Shown: positions 46,492 through 57,639 of the stretch, piece by piece
Numbering within the stretch: the first letter of the stretch is position 1
Layout of the letters: each line of letters opens with the position of its first letter
Source: Babesia bovis T2Bo
Taxonomy: Eukaryota; Apicomplexa; Aconoidasida; Piroplasmida; Babesiidae
Reading direction: 5' to 3'
DNA length: 64,000 nt
Assembly: GCF_000165395.2 (NCBI RefSeq)
Contig: NW_026261571.1
Coordinates: 310,001-374,000 of the forward strand
Notes under the pieces: model-generated
Told to the model about the DNA's origin: nothing
The model's input: only the letters and a program-made list of their open reading frames with translations
Database searches by the model: none
Made by a program: the position numbers and the translations under genes

Positions 46492-47610
46492 TTATTCCTC
46501 AATGTCGGCTGTGATTTCCTCCTCTTCAGCCACTTCCTCTTCTTCCTCCTCATCTTCCTCAGCACCCTCCTTGTTCTCTTCCTCTTCCTTCTCGGCGTCC
46601 TTTTCGGCTTCCAAGCGTGCCTTCTCTTCAGCCTCATATCTTTCTCTCTCAGCCTGTTCCTTCTCCTTGAAGGCTTCGTAGTGGGTTACCATTTCATCGT
46701 TGTCAATTTCCCTAAGGGCGCCATCAACACCGTAGAAGTAAATCTGGCGGTTTTCAGGTCCGTTGCGGATGGAAAGAGCAATGAGTCTGTCGTCACCGTC
46801 GTTGATAACACTGCAACCAGCGAAGTGCTCCTTCTTGTCAGTGGCCTCCCAGAGAGGGTTGCCCTTGAACAAGACCTTGTCGGCGAGGTAGCAGGGGGCA
46901 GCGTGGATGCTGTACCATGACAGGTCGTATACCTTGTCGTCCTCAGCAACAAGGCATTCGCTCTTAAGATCGGTTTCACTGATGTCAATAGTGAAGGTCT
47001 TGGCAATCTTGTTCATGAACTTCTCGTATTCATCGGCCTCAACCTCCTCGAAGTCCTCGGCTTCATTGCCAGTGGCAGTGAAGTAGATCTGCTTACCATC
47101 GACATTGACGGAAACAGCGGTGTCAAAGCAATTGCGGAAAACAACTACTTCATCAATGAACTTGTTCTGGAGGTCAGCGTGGAGTATAGCGGGGGCGGCT
47201 TCATCAGCGCCCTCGGCTTCCTCTCCATCCTCTTCTGACTTGGTCTCAGTCTCCTCAGTCTTCTCCTCTTTGCCTTGCTCTTCCTCTGGAACAGGGATTT
47301 CAAAGATGGGGCTCTCGGACCATGATACTGAAACGAGCTTGAAGGGGAAAAGAGGCTTGTAGTGAACGGGCGTGTGTGCAGAGTCGAACTCAGAAGTCTT
47401 AAGAATGCGGTGGGTGTTGACGGGCATGAGGAGATTCAGGGACATGGCGTTAGGTGCACCATGAACCTGGACATTAGCCTCCTCCAACAACTCATCATAT
47501 GGTTCCTCTACTTCAATGGGATACTCATCAGTTTCCTCCTCCTCAGCGAAAACCTTGGCGTAGCTGATAGCAGCGAAAAGAAGCACGTGACGAAGGGAAA
47601 TGGCCACCAT
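46492..47610 (-). CDS. Secreted acidic protein, spherical body protein 4-like (FAINT-like domains)
   Basis: Single-exon 372-residue protein starting at MVAISLRH. Residues 1-22 form a clean signal peptide (VLLFAAISYAKVFA). There is no other membrane segment. Two modules at about 55-185 and 200-305 (for example LADKVLFKGNPLWEATDKK, RQIYFYGVDG) resemble FAINT/DUF529 domains, which piroplasms use in many exported proteins. Between them is an EEK-rich linker, and the last ~65 residues are a glutamate-rich tail (EEEENKEGAEEDEEEE). The size (~42 kDa) and composition fit the secreted spherical body protein SBP4 of Babesia, which is released into the host cell; the naming is from memory and moderate. 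It is the only clear parasite-specific secreted protein here. Confidence 0.65.
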   Translation of the reverse strand: MVAISLRHVLLFAAISYAKVFAEEEETDEYPIEVEEPYDELLEEANVQVHGAPNAMSLNLLMPVNTHRILKTSEFDSAHTPVHYKPLFPFKLVSVSWSESPIFEIPVPEEEQGKEEKTEETETKSEEDGEEAEGADEAAPAILHADLQNKFIDEVVVFRNCFDTAVSVNVDGKQIYFTATGNEAEDFEEVEADEYEKFMNKIAKTFTIDISETDLKSECLVAEDDKVYDLSWYSIHAAPCYLADKVLFKGNPLWEATDKKEHFAGCSVINDGDDRLIALSIRNGPENRQIYFYGVDGALREIDNDEMVTHYEAFKEKEQAERERYEAEEKARLEAEKDAEKEEEENKEGAEEDEEEEEEVAEEEEITADIEE

Positions 47611-48287
47611 CTTGCTTACCTTGTGCAATTACTTAGTAATAAGATGACGCCTGATAGAACAGTATTACGATATTATCAGGTATATTATATAGAATATCCC
47701 AAAATAAAATCTAATACCGTGAACGTATCCGTGTGTATACGAAAACACAGACAGTTTTGCCCTTCCGGTATTCCGGATCGCGCGCTGTGATGCATGCGCC
47801 CCCATGGGCAATGTCACCCATATAAGGAGTTAGGGTGACTATAACCCAGACAGGGCCCTGGAGCATTACATTGCCACGTTATTCCTGCGGCATAATATAC
47901 ATAATGGCTATATGCACATTCATGTTGCACCTTGTATGCTTTATGTGCCGTAAGGTAATTCCATAAAGCTAGACCTTATGTCAGTTGACCAAGAGAATTA
48001 CTGAATGTCTATTTTTGTTTCTCATAGTGCTTTATACATAGCAACACTGCTTCTTGTGTTGTTATAGATATGATAACTACGATTTTAAGTGGGTATTATT
48101 TAATTTTTTGGTAGGCGTGTACCATAGTGATGTAAATGTGTCTCCAGTGGAAATATACATGCTTGGTGTATACACCGTTCCCAAGTAACATGTGTGTACA
48201 TCCTGTCCATTAGGTTGCTCAATCGATTTCGTTTATGGTAGCTCTTGTGAATCCACATGGTGTAATGGAGAATGTGGCATTACCTAA
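47611..48287. other. Intergenic region between SBP4-like and EF-G2 genes
   Basis: About 680 bp upstream of the secreted protein gene, hence its promoter, and 3' of EF-G2. No coding or RNA feature was recognised. Confidence 0.5.
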
Positions 48288-51129
48288 TCATGCTGATTTG
48301 CTGGCATAATGCGTACCATTCGTTAACGCCCTTAATGCCTTAGTGTATCCAAGCATGTGCTTCATTGGTGCCTGCCATGTATAAGCATAACTATAATCAC
48401 TAACTTTGGCCACTATAGTTGCCGTACTCGAGTCATCTTGCTCGTTTGATACGCTTAGTACATTAGCTTGTCTTTCTTTCCTCTGGGTCGATACATGTTA
48501 TTTTACACTAACTCACCAGATCCGATGTAATGTTCCCGACATATTCACTAGGTGCCATGATGTTGACATTTACTATCGGCTGGAAGAGGTCAATGGGTAC
48601 CTTGTTGTATATGCTCTTCATAGCTCTTGATGCGATAGTCTTGGCCCCTGGGCATGTTGGTTTATGTATGTTTTGCTCTAACCAGCAACATTAGATGTTG
48701 GCAGCAGCTTGATTTTAGCGATTTTCACCTGTGAACATTGCTTTATAGGGACATCGGACTAACTCTGGTGTTTATCATCGATCCCCCGATTAGCGGTCCT
48801 GCAGCCAGTGCATTGGACAGAAGCTGCCTGACGTTATCCAATATATCTCTGGTGTTAGCATCGATTGTGGCGGCGTCAGGTTCAATCTCAGAACCATCAG
48901 GTTTCAGGAATATTGCCGAGTCATGTTCAACCTATATATGATGTACTGAAAAGGTACCACCTACTTCACACATGAAGAGGTCACCAGTTCGTCCATCGAC
49001 GTTATCCAATGCGTCACTTGACTGCTCCCCTGCTACAATGTGGATATGCTCTCGTTAAACAAACCCATAGTGGGTTCCATAGGCTCCATGATGATTTCCA
49101 GACCAATCTGCGTTTTATCTGGGTACAGTGTTTAATGGATCAATCCAATCAATACCTTCTGGTGTATCAGTTCCCGTGTACAAGGAAGCTTCAACTTTTT
49201 CGGCTGGCGACTCCTGTATGGTTTGAACGATGAAGTAAGTACCATTTACCTTGTAAGCCACCTTCAGCTGACCTATTTTAACTGGTATGCCTAGTTACAT
49301 ATGCTAAGTCGCGAGACTAAATTTACCGTAATCGTCCTTGAGTATTTCCGCGATTATCTCTATGTGGAACTCGCCGAAACCACCAACCACTAGCCCGTCT
49401 AGTGCATCTGGATCATATCGGTAGTATACAGTTGGGTCCTCGATCTTTATATTCTCCATAGCATGGAGTAATTTGTTGTTGTCAGACTCTGTGAAATGTA
49501 GGGTCACTATTAATTGTATTACCATTTAGTGCCGTAAATGTGGCGAAACATACATATTTCGCAGGTGCATTACATTTAGTCACTAATGCGCTAATTTGGT
49601 CCGATAACCCATGTTTTGCGTATTTGGACAATAGGTGGCCGGTCCTCACGTGATGCATCCCGCTGACCATGGCAATGTCACCTATAACTTCTAATAACAG
49701 ATATTCCCATTACCTTGCACAATTATGTTGCGCTCTTGGTATGTGTTGGCCTGAATTTTGTATATTTTACCAGCTTGCTCCATCTTCTTGAGATTGATAT
49801 TATGTAGCCGCATACCGGGTACCAGGTTCCCTGCAAGGTCTAAAGTGGAGATTAGCAGCTTACCGTGGACCACCTTGCAGAAGGCGTGTATACGCGATTG
49901 CGCACCCCGAAGTGTCTTAAAGGTGTACAGTATCGTCCCGTCATCTTCTGCGCTGGGATCTTGACTTATACCCGCTGGGTATGGAAGTAGACAACAGACC
50001 GCATCCAGCAGCTGGTCAACTCCCGCAGTAGTAACTGCAGACCCGCATAAAACGGGTGTTACTATATATAGCATGTTTTATATAGCACATATTCATACCA
50101 TTTCCCGTACGAACATAGTTCGATAAACGTTTGATGACTATTTCCTTGGGGATGTATCCTTGCCCAAGGTATAAATCAGCCATCTCCTCGTCCATATTAG
50201 CGATGCATTCCGTTAGTGTTTCTAGAAGATCCTGGTATTCTCCTTGGTTACATTCCCTTGGGTCCAATATGGATATAGTACTCAATATATCCCGTGTCTT
50301 GCCCCTTTGCGGTGTATTGATCAATAGCGGGTTGAGTCTAAGCTGCTTTTTTATAGACGCCATATTCTCGTCTATAGAGATGCCAGGTCTATCCATCTTG
50401 TTGATGAAAACAATTTTCGGCATCCCTTTGGGCAAGGCAGCGTTGAGGTGCCTGGTTTGTGCTTGTACCCCTTTAGTCCCATCTATAACGATGATACAGC
50501 CATCTATGACGTCCATGGCACTTATAACCTCTCCGCTAAAGTCCGTGTGCCTGTATAACTGTTAAATGCTATCGATAGCTCCAGGAATTCAGATCAGTTT
50601 GTGCTATGCCGGGTATAAATATCGATTAAACACACCCTGGAGTGTCAATAACGTTAATATGGCAACCGTTCCACTTGAAGCTTGAGCATGCTGCGCGGAT
50701 AGTGATGCCTCGTTTAATTTCCTGTGAATTATTTTGTAATACCGCGCTGAAGCACTTGACTTACCTGTTCCATAAAGTCAAGCTGTATCGATGAGTTGGC
50801 GATATTGCGTTCTTCCCGCTTATTAGCCAGATCTATGAGTGCCTCAGCTAAGGTTGTCTTTCCAGCGTCAATATGCGCTATGATTCCAATGTTTCTAATG
50901 TCATTAGCTGTATGTAAATGTCATAAAGTAAGTCTCCAGGGATTAGCGCAAGACCCTAGGACTTACTGGTATAGGAATCGCGGCATATATGGGAGAAATG
51001 CCTCCCGTTACAGTGCCCATTCTGTATGTTACTGTGACAGACATTGTATTTTCCATTTAATGCTGCATATAGGCAACTATAGGCCCGTTGGTGTGTTCTA
51101 CGTGACATGTAATGTCTAAGTAGTGCCAT
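48288..51129 (-). CDS. Mitochondrial elongation factor G2 (GFM2-like ribosome-releasing factor), 15 exons
   Basis: Exons (minus strand): 50967-51129, 50765-50907, 50636-50721, 50099-50550, 49714-50061, 49523-49681, 49327-49488, 49250-49290, 49196-49213, 49065-49107, 48965-49032, 48764-48931, 48683-48728, 48517-48647, 48288-48482. The sum is 2223 bases, 740 residues, with all phases matching. The GTPase motifs are AHIDAGKTT (about 65), [25 protein letters not shown] and CGSA. Domain II and III wording ([38 protein letters not shown]) and domain V ([31 protein letters not shown]) favour GFM2/MEF2, which splits post-termination ribosomes with RRF, over the translocase EF-G1. The first 50 residues are basic, without acidic residues, and fit a mitochondrial presequence. 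An ATG 14 codons upstream is an alternative start. Confidence 0.85.
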
Positions 51130-51484
51130 AACGGCCTTGTAGATTGTATGTATAGCTGCTTGCAGTATCACTTCAATGTAGATGCCTGGCGATACTATAT
51201 ATCAACCTTCCATTATGATGCTGTATGTCTAATAGAAAAACGTGCTATAATCTATATGTAATACCACAATGTGTATGGTTTCCTCTGGGTTATGTCAATC
51301 TGCACTCGTCTAACATAGGCTACACATCAGTTGGAAATAGCGTTTCCACAAGTGCAAAAGTAATTCAGATGTCTTATTACGTACTACGCTAGATATTAAG
51401 CTTTAGGGGATACATGTATTCCTTCCAGAGGGTTGCAATGCAACCCTCTGGAAAACTCCATTCATAGAGTGCAACGTGTTATAT
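51130..51484. other. Intergenic spacer between EF-G2 and SBDS
   Basis: About 355 bp. It holds the EF-G2 promoter and the 3' end of SBDS, and contains a 31 bp palindrome annotated separately. Confidence 0.5.
51423..51453. repeat. Near-perfect 31 bp palindrome downstream of SBDS
   Basis: Arms TTCCAGAGGGTTGCA and TGCAACCCTCTGGAA are perfect reverse complements separated by one A. In the SBDS transcript it would lie about 30 nt past the stop codon and form a strong hairpin; on DNA it could be a cruciform or a dimeric protein site. No similar element was noticed elsewhere in the window. Confidence 0.9.
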
Positions 51485-52720
51485 TTAATCATCAAGCGAC
51501 GCGTTTTTGCGACACAGCTCAAGTTCCACCAAGTCTTGTTCCGATACCGGTGGCAAACCCTTCAGAGCGAGCTTGTTATTGATCACGTGCAGCTCCGATT
51601 TGCAATGTTGTCTATACGCTCCCGCCGTGTTGAATTCCAAAACACAGTTGGTGCACTTAAACGCTGCCTTCTTTTGCTCCTGAGCTGGTGGCGCCACTTT
51701 TTTCTGTTCCTCTGGAGACTCTATCTTTAGCTTCTCCATGCCATCACTCATATCTTCATTTCGCGCCAGAGGTACTCCATTCGGCGTAGCGTCGTCTGTT
51801 GGCACATTAGAGGCTGTATCCAAGGCATTGGCCTGTTGCGATAATCCTCTATTGCCAGCATCCTTAACATTCAACGCAACCAGTTGCAACGACCCTGGTG
51901 GTTGCAAGGTGTTTGATATGTAGTCATCAACGGTGCGATATATCTTCGTGCAACATAAGAACCTGATGTTGACCACCGCGTCCTGCCTTTGGTGGTTATC
52001 ATCCCTGGAGTCTTTAGCTTTCCGGTTACCAGGGGTAGATTTGGCCTGTGAGTGGTCCACATGCTCGATGTATGCGTTTTGCTCACTCAGGAACTGGAGC
52101 ACATCGTCTCTCTGGTTCATGGCGCATGTAATTTTAAGCCGCATCTGTGACCTTGCGATTTCATTTGGATACAGCTGCTGCAGATGCGCCAGTGCTTTTA
52201 GTGCTTGCTTTTTAGCAGGTTCTCTCAGTGACACGCTGAAAGCACTAGATTTCAGCGTGTTTTCAATAAGAGTGCTAGTTAAAGCGCGACCCGTTTTAGG
52301 GTTAATTGCCAATTCACTAAGGATAGTGACTACATCCTTAAACATCGCTTGCAGCATTTGGTTGCGCTCCTCTTTGCTAACCTGCATCTCACCCTTATCC
52401 AGTATCTGCTTGCATATGGTATCGATGTCTTTAGTCCCAAACGCCTCCAGGAGCTCGTCATTTTTAGCCAGCTTACCCTTAGTTATACTGGTGAATATAC
52501 AGGGTGTTTGCAGGACCTCTTGTATATCGGTTTCAACGCCTACATAAAGTAAATCGTATTATAACCCAGTTCCTGGGTATAGAGCATACCTACCTGATCT
52601 CCAATTAACCACTTTGTTCTTGTAGCAAGCAATCTCGAATTTCTTCCCGCCAGTCTTGAGTCGTACAGTGGCCACATTGGTCAATCTGACCTGTCCTATA
52701 GGCTGGAAAAGTCCACACAT
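51485..52720 (-). CDS. SBDS: SBDS ribosome maturation protein with C-terminal C2H2 zinc finger, two exons
   Basis: Exons 52594-52720 and 51485-52539 give 393 residues (human SBDS has 250). SBDS with EFL1 releases eIF6 from the pre-60S subunit. The N-terminal FYSH domain is clear ([26 protein letters not shown]...WRSG, TPCIFTNITKGKLA), then [16 protein letters not shown] and the helical domain ending [12 protein letters not shown]. After residue ~190 there is a polar linker, further conserved sequence ([22 protein letters not shown]), and a U1-type C2H2 finger [23 protein letters not shown] near residue 345. The extended form with a zinc finger occurs in plants and some protists, so the extension is genuine rather than a gene fusion artefact. 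Confidence 0.93.
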
Positions 52721-53102
52721 TTATATATCCATAGCGCCTGTATATCACAAGGTAATGATTGGTCTCATGGAGCGTTATATCGGTTCATACTAAATTCAGG
52801 CGCTCCACTACGCTCAACTGTCCATAAGGCCATGGTTCAAAGCAGCCCATAGCATTCATCGGTACATAGCTATAATTTTCCCCGTTAAATTACAGGATTC
52901 TTTATTTTCCTTATCGTGATATATTAGATCTAGCACATTTTGTGGGTGTTAGTGTATGCGCTTCCCGGGTAATATAGACACCCTGAGTGGCGTCGATCCG
53001 TTGTGGATGGTATATATCTATTTTATGAGGGCACCCTAAAGGAGGAAACCATTTGCCAAAACGAGTTAATTGCTTTCTACAGCCCTAGCAATAGTTTACA
53101 AG
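52721..53102. promoter_or_regulatory. Divergent intergenic region, SBDS and ING-like genes
   Basis: About 380 bp between divergent starts, expected to hold both promoters. No coding or RNA feature was recognised. Confidence 0.5.
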
Positions 53103-53930
53103 ATGGATGCTTCCGACGACATAACAGATGAATTGCTGACACTACCCGGCTTCATACGCCGCAATCTGCTACTTATGCGAGAGCTAGATGTCAAGTTCAT
53201 ATCGCTACTGGAGAGTGCTAAGAGCCGTGAGAATGAAGTTCTGTCAACGTTTACCGATACCCCGTCTGAAGCCGCGTCTACTGCCGAGACCAAGGTGGAG
53301 TCATCGCCGTCACCCTTGCGGCGTCAGGGCTCTGATGGTGATAAAAGCGCAGCAGGTACTTCCAAGAGTCGTGCAAAGGGCAAGCAGAGTACCGAAAGTA
53401 AGTCCAAGGCTGCTAACTCAGAATCAAAACGCCAGTGTCGCGGTTCATCGGCAAGTTCTAACGCCACTTCTGCAACTGATAGTAGCCCACCTGCTGCACC
53501 ACCGTCGTGTATTGACCCTGCTACCCAAAAGGAGATTGATGCAATACAAAGTCTACGTATGGATGCTATGCATTTAATGTATGAAAAACTAGCTATAAAC
53601 GACCAGGTAACATCTATGTTAAAGGGTGAATACGAGAATTTGAAGAATGTATTTGACAATATGTACCGTGAAATGGAGAATGCAGGTCAGATGACGGAGA
53701 AGCTGCGCGCTTCCTTTACTGTCGCCAAATCTAAATCACCAAAGAACATGGATGCACTTATATCGTCTACTGAAAAGGATATACTGGGCACTGTAGAGGG
53801 GTCAACCATATCGGCATCCAATGACCCCGAAACCAGTACACCGAGCAAAGCGTTAATCAACGGCGTAACGAACAGCGCACTCGCTTTGAAGGATGACGGG
53901 GTGGAATCATGTGATTCAACAATTATTTGA
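53103..53930 (+). CDS. ING-domain protein lacking a PHD finger
   Basis: Single-exon 275-residue protein from MDASDDITDELL. Residues ~10-40 (LLTLPGFIRRNLLLMRELDVKFISLLES) match the N-terminal ING domain, a helical dimer-forming unit of histone acetyltransferase/deacetylase complexes. A second helical part at ~145-215 (QKEIDAIQSLRMDAMHLMYEKLAINDQV...YREMENAGQ) would be its partner helix, separated by ~90 residues of serine/lysine-rich disorder. The usual C-terminal PHD finger that reads H3K4me3 is absent: the protein ends in a polar tail without a C4HC3 pattern. Eaf6/ING-like scaffolding is the likely role; the ING call rests on the N-terminal helix. Confidence 0.6.
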   Translation: MDASDDITDELLTLPGFIRRNLLLMRELDVKFISLLESAKSRENEVLSTFTDTPSEAASTAETKVESSPSPLRRQGSDGDKSAAGTSKSRAKGKQSTESKSKAANSESKRQCRGSSASSNATSATDSSPPAAPPSCIDPATQKEIDAIQSLRMDAMHLMYEKLAINDQVTSMLKGEYENLKNVFDNMYREMENAGQMTEKLRASFTVAKSKSPKNMDALISSTEKDILGTVEGSTISASNDPETSTPSKALINGVTNSALALKDDGVESCDSTII

Positions 53931-54450
53931 GCTAGAGAACAATAACTCGTTGTAACGTTCCCGTTAAATAGTGCTTAGCTGTAAATGGTCCACTATCTAG
54001 TATTAATTGTGTAGCTCCCATTGTTTTTATCATTATTTGGAACAGATTTGAAAAAAACATAGATATTGGATATCCTAGATACAGGAACTTGGTAAATATT
54101 GTGTGTAGATTCTTACACACCAAGTAATGCTCATAATAATTAAATTCCAACGGGAACCCAAAAGAACCATTGTGAGTCATTTCGTACATCAATATTCTAT
54201 GCTGCAACACGAACTTCTGTTTTATTTCAACGCTGCCACATTACCCTCCTTTGGTAGTATACCCTGTCTTATACATTCAACACCTCGGTTTAACGACCAT
54301 TATATGCATTCACTGAGGTTGCTAATATATATTAGAATTGCTTGGGTGTATATAGTTTTATCTGCTCTAGGGTGTGTGGAATCATTGGTTAAATAATCAT
54401 AAACCTAGGTTGCTTGCATGGGTAGCAAATAATATAGTTATATATCCTCC
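53931..54450. other. Intergenic spacer, ING-like to RAP gene
   Basis: About 520 bp of AT-rich DNA with a 92-codon open frame on the minus strand (53932-54210) that has no family resemblance. It should include the RAP gene promoter. Confidence 0.5.
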
Positions 54451-57400
54451 ATGTGGAGGCTTTGTTTAGACGCGAAGTGCTGTGAATTTCGCGTTTTGCC
54501 AAAGGTGTCTCTTTATGCATTACGACAATCAGACAACCTTGTTCCTGGCTCTATATATCCATTTATAAACCTAAACAGTCGATCAGTAGCAACATCCCGT
54601 TATAGTTCAGTCAATTTCATAAGGCGTATAAAATCGCTGGATGAATTGCATGATATATGCGTAGCATCATCTTATGACACTGGTATGTATCCTAGCAGTC
54701 TACATAATTATATTGTAGGCGATATTCTATTCGGAAAAGGTATCAATATTGTATACCAGCTCTACATTGCAAGACTACTTTATACTTCTGGTGTTTTTGA
54801 CGGTGCTGCGTCCGTGGATTCTATTGGTCACCTAGATTTTGCGGAATGTGTCACATGGCATTTGCTGCGATCGATACTCGACTCTACATCCACCTGGGCG
54901 GTTTCAAACCCCCGTAATAAGCATTTGGTCGGCCTGGCGTGGTATTCCAGCAAACTTGCTACTGCTCTATTCCTTGGCCATACTGCACCTTGTGTAACTA
55001 CACCACCACTTGTTGGAAAGCTGATTTTTCCAGGTGTTGTTGAATGCAGCCGCGAATCAGTGCGTAATTCATTGGCAAAGCATGCCTTAGAAGTTGTTGT
55101 TACCGTGTTGTCATATATTCATGCTGACGCTCGGCCTTTGAACGGTAAGGATATACAACAGCTACTGATGCTTTGTTGCGAGCCCGTATTTCAACTGACT
55201 ATGGAAAATAGTGGTACAAACAATATACCTAGCGATTTCAATCGTGAGTTGGAGGATGCCCGGCGTGCAGCGCTGCGCTCTATAGAACACCTGGCTGAGC
55301 AGTATGCTGGTGTTATGGACGATTCAGAGCTGCTGAGCGTGTTTGTCTCATGTTGTACCAAGGATGTTAGGTCATCAGTCATAGCATTTTTAGCCCAGTC
55401 ATTAAGGGAACGCATGAGCACCGGGCGACTTAACGTCTCCTTGCGCGACTTCACGGCATTGTTCAATACATCAAAGACATACAATGTACCGGGTGACATT
55501 TTAACCCAGGTCATAGACCACTTGTCCCGTTCAAGGTTTAACACTGGTGATGAAACCATATTGAATCGTGATAATGAAGTATATGCAACGGATAATCCCA
55601 CTAACGGCATTGAATCCATGCCAACAATGAATTCATCATTGGTTGATTTCGGCCGCTTTTGTAAATCGTTGTACCACCTACATTGCAACAAGACGCTGTT
55701 AGGTGGTATAGACCGTTGTTTGTGCAGTATACTGGAATCATTCAAATTCAACCATCGCATGCCAAGGGGTAGAAACGGACCCCGAGGAATGAATTCAGGT
55801 GTTGTTGCCATATGCTCCACGATCCATCTACTTGCACGCAACGGCTACACAGAGAGTAGATCTGTTGACCACATATTGCCACTGTAGGTTTAGATATAGA
55901 CTTATATACACTTCAGGCTGCCGTCAATCCCGTGGGATGACTGTATCCAAGACGATATGATTCTATTGGCCGATTTATGTTGGAGCCTGTTAACGCTCCA
56001 TGTTGATGCATCTAGATTAGCACCCTGCTTCGACCGATTGCTACGAACTCTAAACGATATGCCGTTGAAGCACTGTGTTAAGTTACTAGGCGGACTGTAC
56101 AACTCATTGGGGTCCACCGGCATTACATCGGAAGATGTGGAGACAAATGACAACGAACGCGTGCCTATGGACGACCTGCTATCATATACACTTAACGAAA
56201 GCTGCGAGACTCTAGACAATACAAGTCTGCTGTCCTCCATTGCAATGAACTCCACGGATACCGATAAGCGAAGCCAAGCAGCGCATGTATACACCCGTTC
56301 ACTTAGATCGCTGTACATGAACCGGTTTAAGGTTTGTTGTTGTATCCGGGGTATAACAATTCACAGGAAGTTGACGATGTGCAGAATATATCGAACTTCA
56401 TGTTTTACATTACATCCATATTGAATGACCTCAATACTGATGAACTCACCCGGTTGTGTGACCACTGGGTATATACCTCCTCCATCAAGGGGTCGCCAAT
56501 CAAGGTTGAAGCCCTAAGCCAGGTGTTATGGTCACTCCAGAAGAGCCGTGTACTGCACGAGCCCCTACTTACCCGAGTACTCCATATAGTGAGTTACCAG
56601 TAAATATAGATATTTCCGCTCAGCTAAAGGATAAGCTCTGGTCATGCTCTATAGGCCAGCTGGCGTTAATGTCACATACACTATTGACATTTAACGTGAA
56701 CACTCCGGATATATTGGTGCCGTTATTGTCACGTGTCGAGCACCTAGTCAACAACGAGCAATCCAATCTCGCCAGGGATGTCTATACCATAAAGTTGGTA
56801 TCTGTTCTATGGTCCGTAGCATTGTCCGATATCACTTCATTGGGCCATGGTGACATACAACGGGTGCTACACCTGCTGTCTCGTGTTGATTGGCAGCTGT
56901 TCATGCGGTCATGCCGCCACCAGGATCTCCGCAAGGTAGGTACCGCACCAGCCAATTCCATTGTAACCAGGTGCTCCAAATAGTCACAAGCATAGAAGTT
57001 GAACTGTGCCACTTGAGGGATAACGAGCTGTTCCGCGGTCTTTTGTGCGCCGTCCCTGATTACGTGAAGTCTGCGGCTATCGACGTAACACGCTCCGTCA
57101 GTACCATAGCTCCAGTGTCAGCATCTCAAGATAAGGCCCGCCGGTGTCTCTTGTCCTACGGGACCGATTTCAAATGTGAATTTGAAATATACCACGGTAT
57201 AACCGTTGATTTTGCAATATCACGCGGAGAACCGTCCACGGGATTCAATCCCGATTTAGTAATAGAAATAGACGGCCCGTTTCACTACAACATACTATGG
57301 TAAGGCAGTTGTCCCATGCACAATGTTCTGCAGTGGCACCTCATCACTACCATATATACAGTGTGGTAACCTCCGGTTAATAGCTAACGGCAAAACTGAA

Positions 57401-57570
57401 TTCCGTAACCGGTATGTTTAGATCTATGTGATCACAAAGTTTCTAGGATACTACGCAAGTTGGGCTATGCTGTTGAGCCCATTTCATGGATGGAGGCACA
57501 TATTCGTCCAATCCATAACATACTAGGTGTCATATTACGCCGACACCGCTATTGCACCAAGCGGAAGTAA
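54451..57570 (+). CDS. RAP-domain protein, predicted organellar RNA-binding, seven exons
   Basis: Exons 54451-55883, 55917-56331, 56367-56588, 56624-56935, 56971-57299, 57334-57411 and 57447-57570 sum to 2913 bases, 970 residues, with all phases matching. RAP proteins are expanded in apicomplexans and bind fragmented mitochondrial rRNAs or organellar transcripts. The RAP domain is at the C-terminus (about residues 860-960): FEIYHGITVDFAIS, LVIEIDGPFHYN, IANGKTEFRNRILRKLGYAVEPISWMEA. Upstream is all-helical sequence with octatricopeptide-like alternation. The N-terminus is basic and hydroxylated, compatible with mitochondrial import. Convergent with the next gene, 69 bp between stops. Confidence 0.87.
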
Positions 57571-57639
57571 GTGAACTCGATTAAACGTAAGTAAGGTTAT
57601 AGTACCTCACTTTCCCTAACTGTTGCATAGCTGCTAAGG

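Noticed and set aside
46480..46920. A 146-codon plus-strand frame rich in leucine and phenylalanine.
   Set aside because: It is the antisense of the glutamate-rich tail of the secreted protein; the hydrophobic composition follows from the opposite strand.
48400..49250. Several short plus-strand frames (60-75 codons) in the EF-G2 3' half.
   Set aside because: The minus-strand exons account for this region completely with conserved EF-G sequence.
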